In this document: piece by piece, positions 25,696 through 34,855 of the stretch
Position numbering within the stretch: the stretch's first letter is position 1
Layout of the letters: each line of letters starts with the position of its first letter
Origin: Niabella yanshanensis
Lineage (GTDB): Bacteria; Bacteroidota; Bacteroidia; Chitinophagales; Chitinophagaceae
Assembly (NCBI RefSeq): GCF_034424215.1
Contig: NZ_CP139960.1
Coordinates: forward strand, 4,898,001-4,962,000
Length of the DNA: 64,000 nucleotides
Direction of reading: 5' to 3'
The notes under the pieces: generated by a model
What the model was told of the DNA's origin: nothing
Database searches by the model: none
What the model saw: the letters and a program-made list of their open reading frames with translations, nothing else
Translations under genes and position numbers: made by a program

Positions 25696-27882
25696 TCAAA
25701 TCTTTTCAATCATCAATACCACACTCGTTCTTTGTGCATTCAGCACCGGGTTAAATCCTATCGTCATTAGAAATTCACCACTATAGGATTTTGATTCGTC
25801 AATAGAAGTTTTGCTTCCGGGGTATAAACATATTTCAGTGATCCTGTATTTCGCGGCCCGATCGAGTCCTTTAAGGCGAACCGGATAAATGCTTCCCGAG
25901 CCATACCGGTTATTAACGAGGTAGTTGAAAATAACCCCTTTGGATTTCTCTTCATTGATATAAGCCATAGACGCAATATCTCCCTCAGCAGGATTAGCCA
26001 GCCGGTATTGTTGGCCAAACCATACGATATCTTTAAACGAATTATATTGTTTAATGGCATCCTGGCAATATTGAAGATCTTTTTCGCTTAGGTGATTTAC
26101 AACAATATCAAAGCCAAGCTTGCCCATCATGGCCACATCGGTCCTGAATTTAATAGGTTGTTTGCCCCAGTCGGTTACATGGTTGGCGCTGGCAATAGCA
26201 GGGTAGAAGTAAGAGTACTCCCATTGCATGAATATGCGTTCGAGCGGATCGGTATTATCGCTGGGCCAGAACTCCGTAAAGTACTCTAACGCGCCATAGT
26301 CCACGCGGCCGCCACCGCCTGAGCATAACATCATAGGGACAGTAGGATACTTGCTACGTATTCTTTTTAACACATTATACAGCCCACGCATATACTCAAT
26401 GTAAAAATGCGATTGGTTTTTAAGATAGGCGGAATGGGCATTATAGATAACCGCGTTGCAGTCCCATTTTATATAGGCAAGTTCGCCGTTTTTTGCAAAC
26501 AGATCGTCTACTACTTTAAAAACAAAGTCCTGTACCTTCGGGTTACTCAGGTCTAAAACCAGTTGATTCCGGAAGTAATGTTCGGCCCGCAAGGGTTGCT
26601 TTATAACCCAATCCGGATGTTGTTCATACAATTCACTTTTAGGGTTCACCATTTCAGGTTCGATCCATATACCAAATTTCACCTGGTTGTTAGCGGCTTC
26701 TTTAACCAGCGTTCCGATGCCATTTGGTAATTTCTTCTTATTTGGAGCCCAGTCTCCCAGGCCTGCTACATCGCCGTTCCTGGGATACTTATTCGCAAAC
26801 CAGCCGTCGTCCAGCAGGAACAGGTCAACACCGAGTTTCCTGGTATCTTTTATAAGTTCCTTTAATTTATTTTCATCAAAGTCGAAATAAGTGGCCTCCC
26901 AGTTATTTAACAAGGTAAGCCTGTCTTTTTTGCCGTCCAGTACTTTATAGTTGCGTGCCCAGTCCTGTAGCCTGCGGCTGGCGCTTCCTTTACCCTCATG
27001 CGATAATGTATACAGAAACCCTGGAGTAACGAAGTCTTCATTAGGTTTTAACGTATAAGCAGAAGCATAATTGTTGATGCCGGATATAATACGCAGGTTG
27101 TTCTGGTAATCCAGTTCCAGGTCGGTTTTGAAATTGCCGCTGTACTCCAGCGCACCGTATAGTACCGTTCCTTCGTCTTCCGTGGAAGGCTTATCGAGTG
27201 ATACCATAAATACAGAAGGTTGGAATAAATTGGCCCGGGTACCTAGTTTACTATCGAGCGTCTTAATGCCATGTGTTAGTTTGGATGTTTCAGGTTGCAT
27301 TTCTTTAGCCCAGTCGCCATGATATTGTGTAAGCCAGAAGCTTTTTGCTTTGATATGCAGGTTGGCTGATGCATATTTATGTAAAAGCACATTTGACTTT
27401 TCCGCATGCCTGATAACCGCCCATTGCTCAATTACATCTTGTTTGAAATAAGACTTGTAAAATAGCGTCACCTGGAAATTATACACAGGATCTTTTAATA
27501 AGATAGATAACTGGCTGACACCATTACCAAGGTCTTTTTGTTCATGCTGCACATAACGAAGATCCAATGAATTATTGCCATCAGCATGGGTTACGGTAAT
27601 GGCTGGTTCCAGCAGATTCCGTGAGCCCGAAGCGGTATAAGCCGCATCGGCCACTTCGGTATAATCGCTGGTTTGTTTATAGGCCTGCGGAATCAATCCA
27701 TATTCATTATTGTTGCCGAGCTTTCTTCCATAGTACAGTATCGATAAGTTCTTTTGCTGGTCAACCTTCAATACCATTGAGTTTTCGGCTGTTGTCACCG
27801 GAATGATCTGTTCCTGTGCAAATACCGCTACTGACGCTATAGATATAGCTAATGTCCATAAACCTTTCAACGCAAACCTCAT
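25696..27882 (-). CDS. GH36 alpha-galactosidase, secreted (PUL 2)
   Basis: 728 aa from ATG 27882 (the frame extends to a TTG at 27912, less likely); signal peptide FALKGLWTLAISIASVAVFAQ. The GH36 barrel shows LFLLDDGWFANKYP, GIWIEPEMVNPKS, the nucleophile D474 in YIKWDCN and the probable acid/base D542 in EFWPSDNTDP, plus SGGGGRVDYGAL. It should release terminal alpha-galactose in the periplasm. Last gene of PUL 2, 35 bases after the GH95 gene. Confidence 0.92.
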   Translation of the reverse strand: MRFALKGLWTLAISIASVAVFAQEQIIPVTTAENSMVLKVDQQKNLSILYYGRKLGNNNEYGLIPQAYKQTSDYTEVADAAYTASGSRNLLEPAITVTHADGNNSLDLRYVQHEQKDLGNGVSQLSILLKDPVYNFQVTLFYKSYFKQDVIEQWAVIRHAEKSNVLLHKYASANLHIKAKSFWLTQYHGDWAKEMQPETSKLTHGIKTLDSKLGTRANLFQPSVFMVSLDKPSTEDEGTVLYGALEYSGNFKTDLELDYQNNLRIISGINNYASAYTLKPNEDFVTPGFLYTLSHEGKGSASRRLQDWARNYKVLDGKKDRLTLLNNWEATYFDFDENKLKELIKDTRKLGVDLFLLDDGWFANKYPRNGDVAGLGDWAPNKKKLPNGIGTLVKEAANNQVKFGIWIEPEMVNPKSELYEQHPDWVIKQPLRAEHYFRNQLVLDLSNPKVQDFVFKVVDDLFAKNGELAYIKWDCNAVIYNAHSAYLKNQSHFYIEYMRGLYNVLKRIRSKYPTVPMMLCSGGGGRVDYGALEYFTEFWPSDNTDPLERIFMQWEYSYFYPAIASANHVTDWGKQPIKFRTDVAMMGKLGFDIVVNHLSEKDLQYCQDAIKQYNSFKDIVWFGQQYRLANPAEGDIASMAYINEEKSKGVIFNYLVNNRYGSGSIYPVRLKGLDRAAKYRITEICLYPGSKTSIDESKSYSGEFLMTIGFNPVLNAQRTSVVLMIEKI

Positions 27883-27917
27883 GCTCTTTGTTTTTGTAAG
27901 TATTGTATTCAATTAAG

Positions 27918-30251
27918 TTATCGTGCTATAGTAGTTGCATGAACCAATTGTCCATTTACTTTTAGCTTTACCTGCTGTTTAGACGGGGAGTAGAGTTTAT
28001 AGTTGATGACCCTGCCGTCAGACCATTGCAGATCTATCGTGATATTGTTCTGCGCCCTGATGCCTTTTACCTGTCCCTTTTTTTTCCAGATGGCAGGGAT
28101 GGAAGGCAACAGCTCGATATAGCCATCATGGCTTTGTAGCAGCATTTCCAGTATACCCGCCGAGCCGCCAAAATTACCATCGATCTGGAAGGGTGGGCCC
28201 GCGGAAAGCAGGTTGGGATACACCCCGCCGCCGGCGCCATAATTAATATCTGTTCTTAAAGTGGGGCGCAGCACTTCTTTAAGAAGTTTGAAAGCTCTTT
28301 CTCCGTCATGTAAACGTGCCCAGAATAATTGCTTATGTGTAATCGCCCAACTCGGACCGTCGTCGCCTCTTACCTCTAATGTTTTTTTCGCGGCTTCCAT
28401 TAAGTGAGGTGTTTTATTGGCTGTGATGGACGAGCCGGGATAAAGCCCCCATAAATGCGAGATATGCCGGTGCTGGGGATCCGCCTCTTTATACTCTTCC
28501 AGCCATTCCATAATTCTGCCATCGCTGGCAATGCGGCCGGGTGGAGGAATCTGTTTTAGCTTTCTGGTCAGGTCGGCTCTGAAATCAGCATCCACACCAA
28601 GCACTTTTGATGCTTCAATCACATTGTTAAAAAGCTCCCTGGTGATTTGGTTATCGATAGTGGGTCCCATACAAACATTCACATGTTTGCCATTTAAGAC
28701 AAATGTATTTTCGGGCGATACGGAAGGCGCTGTAACCAGCCATTTTGTTTTAGGATCAGTAATCAATGCATCCCGGTAAAAAAGGGCAGAGCCTTTTAAA
28801 ACGGGATAAATGTCCTTTAGGTATTTTTTGTCTTTAGTATAAGCGTAATGAGCCCATAGGTTTTCGCATAGCCACCCCGAGCCAGAGTTGGCAATACCCC
28901 AGGAAGCACTTTCGCCTGGTTCGGTAAAACCCCATACATTGGTAATAACATGGGCAATCCAGCCATTGGCGTTGTAGTAGGCTTTGGCGGTACGTTCTCC
29001 ATTTTTAACTAACCCTTTAACCAGTTCGGCCAGTGGGAGGTTGAGCTCCGATAAATTAGCCGCTTCCAGATGCCAGTGATTCATCTCCACGTTAATGTCT
29101 AGATGGTAGTCGCCATTCCAGGGGGTATTAACCTGGTTGGCCCAAAGCCCCTGTAAATTGGGTGGTAATAAACCCACGCGTGTACTGCTGATGCTGAGAT
29201 AGCGGCCAAATTGCAAGAACAAAGCAGGCAGCGCGTTATCTTTCTGCGGATTTTTATAAAAAAGATCTAATCGTTTATTGGTAGACAGATGGCTGTTCTC
29301 GCCGGTACCCAGGTTTACTGAGAAACGGTTAAATAATTTTTGAAAGTTTTGGGTGTGAATGGTTTTTTCTGACAGGTAGTTTTTGCTCATTGCAGCTTGT
29401 AATAACTGCGCCGTTTTATTTTCAAAACCAGGGTTTTTGAAATCGGTACCCATCGACACATAGATATAAGCGGTAGTGGCATCGGCTATAGAAAGTTCTT
29501 TATCAGTAGTACGCACAGATCCGCCGCCCGACAACTTTACCGATGCCAGCGCCATATACTGCATACCTTTTCCGTCCGTTCCATTATCCAGCTGTCCGTA
29601 TATGCCAACCGTCTGATCTTTTACTTTTACCTGCGAGCGTTCGGGTCTTGACAGGCTAACAGAAAAATTTAACGCACCGGGTTTACTACTGGTTAGTTTG
29701 ATGATGCCCACATCAGTTCCGAAGCTGGTAAAGTATTCCCGGGTATAAGTTACGCCATTGACTATGAAACGGGTGGTGGCAAGGGCCTGATCCAGTTCCA
29801 AAGCCCGGTAGTAAGCGGTTGGAGAGGTATTGGGTTGGCTATACCGGTAGTTGATTTCTAAATTGCCCAGTACCTGGAAGCAGCCCCACTGTTTACCACC
29901 TGATCCGGGTCCTTTACAGATGAAGTGTTTATTGATCAGGTCTTGTGCATCGTCATTTTTGCCGGCGGCCAGCATTTTCCTGATCTCGGGCAGGTATTGA
30001 TTGGCTTCATAATTATTGGCATCCTGCTCAGAGCCCGACCATAAGGTGATATCATTCAAAACAATATTTTCTTTATTGACACCTCCGTCAGGCATCATTC
30101 CCAGACGACCGTTGCCCAGCGGAAGGGTCTCCTCCCACATGGCCGCCGGCTTGTCGTACCATAACTTAAGATCTTTTTGGGTTTGCGCCGAACTATTGTT
30201 AGCTACAATAAATGCCAGGATGGTAACGCCAATTCTTTTTATATACTTCAT
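27918..30251 (-). CDS. GH95 alpha-L-fucosidase / alpha-L-galactosidase, secreted (PUL 2)
   Basis: 777 aa from ATG 30251. Signal peptide ends NNSSAQTQ. The N-terminal beta-sandwich begins LKLWYDKPAAMWEETLPLGN, with GRLGMMPDGG. The (alpha/alpha)6 region carries the family motifs INVEMNHWHLEAANL (catalytic Asn), a probable catalytic Glu in DNQITRELFNN and QIDGNFGGSAGILEML (base Asp). GH95 enzymes invert alpha-1,2-L-fucosyl bonds, and some act on alpha-L-galactose, so it should remove a side-chain cap on the glycan imported by PUL 2. Confidence 0.94.
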   Translation of the reverse strand: MKYIKRIGVTILAFIVANNSSAQTQKDLKLWYDKPAAMWEETLPLGNGRLGMMPDGGVNKENIVLNDITLWSGSEQDANNYEANQYLPEIRKMLAAGKNDDAQDLINKHFICKGPGSGGKQWGCFQVLGNLEINYRYSQPNTSPTAYYRALELDQALATTRFIVNGVTYTREYFTSFGTDVGIIKLTSSKPGALNFSVSLSRPERSQVKVKDQTVGIYGQLDNGTDGKGMQYMALASVKLSGGGSVRTTDKELSIADATTAYIYVSMGTDFKNPGFENKTAQLLQAAMSKNYLSEKTIHTQNFQKLFNRFSVNLGTGENSHLSTNKRLDLFYKNPQKDNALPALFLQFGRYLSISSTRVGLLPPNLQGLWANQVNTPWNGDYHLDINVEMNHWHLEAANLSELNLPLAELVKGLVKNGERTAKAYYNANGWIAHVITNVWGFTEPGESASWGIANSGSGWLCENLWAHYAYTKDKKYLKDIYPVLKGSALFYRDALITDPKTKWLVTAPSVSPENTFVLNGKHVNVCMGPTIDNQITRELFNNVIEASKVLGVDADFRADLTRKLKQIPPPGRIASDGRIMEWLEEYKEADPQHRHISHLWGLYPGSSITANKTPHLMEAAKKTLEVRGDDGPSWAITHKQLFWARLHDGERAFKLLKEVLRPTLRTDINYGAGGGVYPNLLSAGPPFQIDGNFGGSAGILEMLLQSHDGYIELLPSIPAIWKKKGQVKGIRAQNNITIDLQWSDGRVINYKLYSPSKQQVKLKVNGQLVHATTIAR

Positions 30252-30283
30252 CACTTTACAATTTGAATAAGGGACAGGAGGTG

Positions 30284-32230
30284 CTAATAGATCTTTTTGC
30301 CCTCAGTAGTTAATGGCCAGTTATCCGTTCTGAAAGGGGAGGCCGGAAGGTTTTCCTTGTTATATAAGCCTGCGTCGGGATTATCGGCCCATGCATAACG
30401 TACGGCTACTGGTTGTTGGATCGAGGGACTGCTTACAATTACTTTATTGCCCATTATTTTCGCATCCGCCCAAATAAACTGCTGATTGGCTCCTGCAATT
30501 GAAAATCCGGTTAACTGTTGCTGCCTGGACACGAGGCCACCACCGGTATGGGTAAAGCTGAGGATGATCTTGTTACCTTCTGCTTTAAACGAGGCGAGCA
30601 CCGGCCCCGAAGCCACCATTTTTTTGCCATATACCATCGTTTCTGCTGCCAGCGCCAATCGCAGACCTACGTCCTGTTTATTACGGGGATGTATATCATG
30701 GGCTTCCCCGATGTCTATCGCTACAGCCTCACCGGTATTAGGTACGGTGAGTGTTTGATGTTGAGCTGCTCTCAGTTCAGCCCAGGCACTTGCCCCCGGC
30801 TCTTTTTTTCGCTCCAGGTAATTGGCCAGTTGTACCCATATAAAAGGAAAGTTATAGCCCCAGGCTTTCCGCCAGTCGGCAATCATTGCAGGAAAGAGTT
30901 GCTGATAACGCGCTGCTTCATTTACATTGGCTTCCCCCTGGTACCATATGGCGCCTTTTATTTTGAAACCTGTGAGTGGATTGATCATAGCATTGAATAG
31001 CTGCGAAGGAAAAGCGTTAGGCCCTGTCTCTATCAAATTATACCCTTTGGAAGTAACGGAGGGCTTGTAGTGCCAGTCCCCGGCAATAGGGATTTTTTTG
31101 TCACCAACGCTTATAAAAAGATCTTCGGGTTTTCCAAACATACCACCCTGTGCACCGCCATCCATCATTTTAATGGCGATGGTATTTTTGCCTTCCTTGA
31201 GCAATGAAGAGCTTACGGGGTATACCCGGCTTTTATTCCAGATATTATCGTTTCCTACTAATATGCCGTTAATGTAAGTAGAATCTGCGTCATCTATGGC
31301 GCCCAGGTGCAAGACAATATTATTGCCGGAAGGAATTTTTTCCAGTTCGAAGCTTTTCTTAAACCAGATGATGCCATCGGTATTGCCAATCTCAGAAGAT
31401 TCCCAGGAGCCGGGCATCTGGATTTTCTTCCAGCCATCTATATCGTCATTTTGATACCTGCCTTCGCTGCTGCCGGGGTCTGCTGCCAATGCCTGGTTAT
31501 AAGCTTTTCTGTTCTCATCCTGTTGTGCAAAAGTTTGTTCCATTTTTGCCCGGTCAAGATGATTGTATCCATCAAATCCGGAAATAGCAGGCCAGCTGGT
31601 CCATGCCTGTATATTCGTACCCCCCCAATTGGTGCTGATCAAACCGATAGGTATTTTCGTATCCTGGTTGATCTTCCTGCCAAAGAAATAAGCCACCGCC
31701 GAAAAAGAAGGGATATTAGCTGAAGTACATTCCAGCCATTGCCCGCCGGCCAGCTCTTTTTGGGGCATAAAGCTGGTTGATTTTTCCACCGTAAATAGCC
31801 GTATGTTGGGGTAGTTGGCCGCGGCTATTTCCTGTTCGGCATTGTTCACCTTTGACCAGCCGGACACCGGCATTTCCATATTGGATTGTCCGCTACAGAT
31901 CCATACATCGCCGATCAGTATATTTTGCAATACCTTCTTGTCGTTACGGCCTGTAATCGTAAGATGATAAGGCCCGCCCCAATGCATGGGTTTTAGAACG
32001 ATCTTCCAGTCTCCGTGTGCGTTCGAAGTGGTAACAGCCTGCTGCCCGTTGATGTCTACCTTTATGCTTTCGTTTTTGCCTGCGGTACCCCATATCGTGA
32101 GGGGTTGATCGCGTTGCAAAACCATGCCGTCTGTAAAGATGCGGGGTAATACAATCCGGGCAGAGGTGCTGGTAGTCAATAACAAACAAACTGCTACTAA
32201 TAGTCTTAAATATCTATTTGTAAAATCCAT
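30284..32230 (-). CDS. Sialate O-acetylesterase-like SGNH esterase with inserted jelly-roll domain (PUL 2)
   Basis: 648 aa, signal peptide (1-24). The catalytic nucleophile motif is WICSGQSNMEMP; the later blocks are AIWYQGEANV and EAHDIHPRNKQD, where the His of the HP pair is the expected base. Between the first and later blocks lies a beta-rich insertion (about 250-400, FKKSFELEKIPSGNNIVLHL and TYINGILVG), like the galactose-binding-like insert of this family. It should remove O-acetyl groups from sugars, which would clear the way for GH95 and GH36. Upstream AGGAG is visible 11-14 bases before the ATG. Confidence 0.9.
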   Translation of the reverse strand: MDFTNRYLRLLVAVCLLLTTSTSARIVLPRIFTDGMVLQRDQPLTIWGTAGKNESIKVDINGQQAVTTSNAHGDWKIVLKPMHWGGPYHLTITGRNDKKVLQNILIGDVWICSGQSNMEMPVSGWSKVNNAEQEIAAANYPNIRLFTVEKSTSFMPQKELAGGQWLECTSANIPSFSAVAYFFGRKINQDTKIPIGLISTNWGGTNIQAWTSWPAISGFDGYNHLDRAKMEQTFAQQDENRKAYNQALAADPGSSEGRYQNDDIDGWKKIQMPGSWESSEIGNTDGIIWFKKSFELEKIPSGNNIVLHLGAIDDADSTYINGILVGNDNIWNKSRVYPVSSSLLKEGKNTIAIKMMDGGAQGGMFGKPEDLFISVGDKKIPIAGDWHYKPSVTSKGYNLIETGPNAFPSQLFNAMINPLTGFKIKGAIWYQGEANVNEAARYQQLFPAMIADWRKAWGYNFPFIWVQLANYLERKKEPGASAWAELRAAQHQTLTVPNTGEAVAIDIGEAHDIHPRNKQDVGLRLALAAETMVYGKKMVASGPVLASFKAEGNKIILSFTHTGGGLVSRQQQLTGFSIAGANQQFIWADAKIMGNKVIVSSPSIQQPVAVRYAWADNPDAGLYNKENLPASPFRTDNWPLTTEGKKIY

Positions 32231-32367
32231 ATAACAAAATACTCCTTTCTTACATAAATCCCCCTAAACGTTGCATAACATATTATTTGTTATCTACAGT
32301 AAAAATTTGTGCATTTGCGGTGACGTTAATAATATAAGGCTGTGCGTTGCAAATAACTGCGCTTGAT

Positions 32368-33585
32368 CTATTCCCTGTTCCAAAGCGTAACCTGACTAAA
32401 ATTACTGTACTTGCTCTCGCCGCTCGCCACCTTCTTAATTAGAACTCTGATATATCTTACAGGAGGAGGATTGTCGATCAGGCTGCTTTTAAACGGAGCT
32501 TTCCCATCATCAGTTCTGTTTACGGATTGTAATAGCGTCCATCCATTTGCCTGCATCTGGGTCCCCCAATTAGGATTGTTTCCTTCGAGGTTGGGGACGT
32601 TTTGTGTGTTGGAACCCCATACTTCATATTCAACAGGGTTGTGGCAACAGTCTCTGCCAATAATTTCAAAATGTGATAACGAATTGTAAGTAGCGCCCAT
32701 GTCAAAACTGATGGGGTAGGGTAGTGTTTTCGCATCGTTACTGTGAAAACCGTTATACCATCCTTTTGGTGATGTAGCTCCATCGAAAACAGTCCAGAGC
32801 GAAGTCCAGTAACTGTTGTCGTAAGGCTGTCCGTCTCCGTACAACGATAAGGGACTAAACTTATTTTTAGGACATATTACATATCTATATATTGTTGGGA
32901 AGCTTGCTGTAGTATTTGCTTGAAAAGTGTCGATAGCATTTTTTTCCGGTATGTAGGAAGAATTGTAAGTAATAGGCGTCCCGGATTTGTAATTATTGAT
33001 AACTATAGTATTCTCGCCCGGTAATAACGTTTTGCGTTCGGTAGTATTGGAAGTGTTGGTGTAGGTGATGAATGTTGAAGCATTGCTCGTGTCGGCGTTC
33101 GCAAAATTTAGGGTAAGTATGCCATTGTCTGCATAAACATAGGGGTCGGCAGCATTAATATTCCTGTTTTGCAGTAAAGACTTGTAAGCATCTCCATATA
33201 CCCGAACATTATTAATCTCCTGGCCAATAGAGCGGTTTCCTTTATCATCGTAAGAGTAGATGATAAAGGAATAAACATATTCACTTAGGTTAGGGATGGT
33301 TACCGAAACCAGGTCTTCAGGATTATGCGAGCTTGCCGGAACTACAACAGAATCCTGACCATTATTCCATTTCACAACATATTTAATCACACTAGGATCA
33401 GGACTCGGATTCCAGGAGAGAGCTGTACGCAAATTGCCCGCCCTGTAAGTAAGGCTTTTTACGAGCCCGGGGTAAACAGACTCTTTGCCATCAAAGTACC
33501 TTAGGTAATCATTATCATACCTTTTGCAACTGATTGCTAAGAAGAGTAACGATATGGCGATAATGATATTATTTTTAGAATTCAT
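32368..33585 (-). CDS. DUF4998 lipoprotein with discoidin-like C-terminus (PUL 2)
   Basis: 405 aa from ATG 33585; the frame opens further upstream but ATG 33585 starts the lipoprotein signal LLFLAISCKR. N-terminal DUF4998 pattern: YVVKWNNGQDSVVVPASSHN, then SEYVYSFIIYSYDDKGNRSI. C-terminal discoidin-like part: ISFDMGATYNSLSHFEIIGR and VRYIRVLIKKVASG. Likely a surface glycan-binding partner of SusCD. Counterpart of the protein at 21132 in PUL 1. Follows the DUF5000-type gene by 38 bases; a 137-base gap then precedes the esterase gene, so the enzymes might have an extra promoter. Confidence 0.85.
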   Translation of the reverse strand: MNSKNNIIIAISLLFLAISCKRYDNDYLRYFDGKESVYPGLVKSLTYRAGNLRTALSWNPSPDPSVIKYVVKWNNGQDSVVVPASSHNPEDLVSVTIPNLSEYVYSFIIYSYDDKGNRSIGQEINNVRVYGDAYKSLLQNRNINAADPYVYADNGILTLNFANADTSNASTFITYTNTSNTTERKTLLPGENTIVINNYKSGTPITYNSSYIPEKNAIDTFQANTTASFPTIYRYVICPKNKFSPLSLYGDGQPYDNSYWTSLWTVFDGATSPKGWYNGFHSNDAKTLPYPISFDMGATYNSLSHFEIIGRDCCHNPVEYEVWGSNTQNVPNLEGNNPNWGTQMQANGWTLLQSVNRTDDGKAPFKSSLIDNPPPVRYIRVLIKKVASGESKYSNFSQVTLWNRE

Positions 33586-33623
33586 CAGTTTATATTTTAT
33601 TGTTAGTGGTCTGGACCTTTTCT

Positions 33624-34844
33624 TTATTGGGGACTGCCATATAAGGTAATCTCCTGGGCATTGGTATAACTGATACCACCCCATGTCTGGTTCACTACAA
33701 AACGTATAAATCGTGTAGGGATGGCATCAAGCGGGACATTAAAGTCAACTCCGTCCGCCATATACTGCATATCCTGACTGTTGGCCTGATTAGCTGGTAA
33801 ACCGGAAGGCGGATTAGGGTAGGTGTAGGTACCCATACTGGTCCAGTCTCCAATAGTCTGCCCTAAAATTGAAGCATTGGGTAAAGCAATATCAACCGGG
33901 TTGGTTTTATCGGTCCCCCAGATGGTAAATACTTTAGGATTCTGGTAGCCCCATGCAGCGCTAAGCCTTAGATAAAGTTTGAATCTGCTTAATTTAGCCT
34001 TAACACCAAGTCCCCAGGTCCCCTGCGATACAGGAGCAATGTCTGTATGCCAGCCCGGCTCCCCGGTTCTGCCATCCCAGAAATAATGTAATTCTCCTCC
34101 CCACCCAATAGGTGCATCGCTGGCCAGGCTGTATTTATAGAATTTTTTGTAATCCAGCATGGTTTCAAATAGCGGCGTCAATGTTTTAAACAAGGTGTCA
34201 GACTTATTGCCGAACTTATCTGTTGTATAAATACCAAATTGAGTAGGCTTTGAATCGAAACCACGAACTGAAAAATTGATGTTTTGAGTAGAAATATTTA
34301 CCGGATCTTTTTCTTCAAACTTATTGGTTTCAGAATTGAAAAAGACAACATGCATAGAAAGCGGCGCTTTAAATGCATTAGCTCCGCTTATGTTGACACC
34401 ACCAAAATCTGGGGTTAGTTCCAACTGACTGTTTACCACCTGGAATTTAGGGGTCAGAGGATTGACTTTTACCTTTATAGGATCTGATTTTACTTCAGCC
34501 CTGCTAACAGTGTACAGTGTGATTTCATATTCCTTACTTTCTGCAAAGCCGTCTACTTTTATGGTATCGGTATAATAGCTGGACTTTGTTTGTCTCGGCT
34601 TATTCTCATCAATTTTATATTCGGCAAGTACATATAACAGGTTTGGATTTTTCGGAAGCGTATAAATGATATGAGCGCTACCATTGGAGTTTTCTACCCT
34701 GATATTAGTTACTGGGTCTGGTTTGGTTCCGTCGGTAGATACCGGATTATTGTTAGATGCATTTTTTTGACAGGCTGAGATGCCAAAAAGCAGGGTTGCT
34801 GTAAACAAAACCAGCAAATTGAGTGTAAAGATCTTATTCTTCAT
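33624..34844 (-). CDS. Surface lipoprotein with DUF4959/DUF5126/DUF5000-type domains (PUL 2)
   Basis: 406 aa. Lipoprotein signal TLLFGISACQKN. N-terminal Fn3-like part (VTNIRVENSNGSAHIIYTLP), middle part with PTQFGIYTTDKFGNKSDTLF, and discoidin-like C-terminus (KAKLSRFKLYLRLSAAWG, TRFIRFVVNQTWGGISYTNA). Same architecture as the protein at 19893 of PUL 1. Likely binds the glycan at the cell surface. Eleven bases after SusD. Confidence 0.86.
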   Translation of the reverse strand: MKNKIFTLNLLVLFTATLLFGISACQKNASNNNPVSTDGTKPDPVTNIRVENSNGSAHIIYTLPKNPNLLYVLAEYKIDENKPRQTKSSYYTDTIKVDGFAESKEYEITLYTVSRAEVKSDPIKVKVNPLTPKFQVVNSQLELTPDFGGVNISGANAFKAPLSMHVVFFNSETNKFEEKDPVNISTQNINFSVRGFDSKPTQFGIYTTDKFGNKSDTLFKTLTPLFETMLDYKKFYKYSLASDAPIGWGGELHYFWDGRTGEPGWHTDIAPVSQGTWGLGVKAKLSRFKLYLRLSAAWGYQNPKVFTIWGTDKTNPVDIALPNASILGQTIGDWTSMGTYTYPNPPSGLPANQANSQDMQYMADGVDFNVPLDAIPTRFIRFVVNQTWGGISYTNAQEITLYGSPQ

Positions 34845-34855
34845 ATATCAGAATA

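Noticed and set aside
27883-27912. Longer start for the GH36 enzyme
   Set aside because: The first codon is TTG, and the ATG at 27882 gives the better signal peptide.
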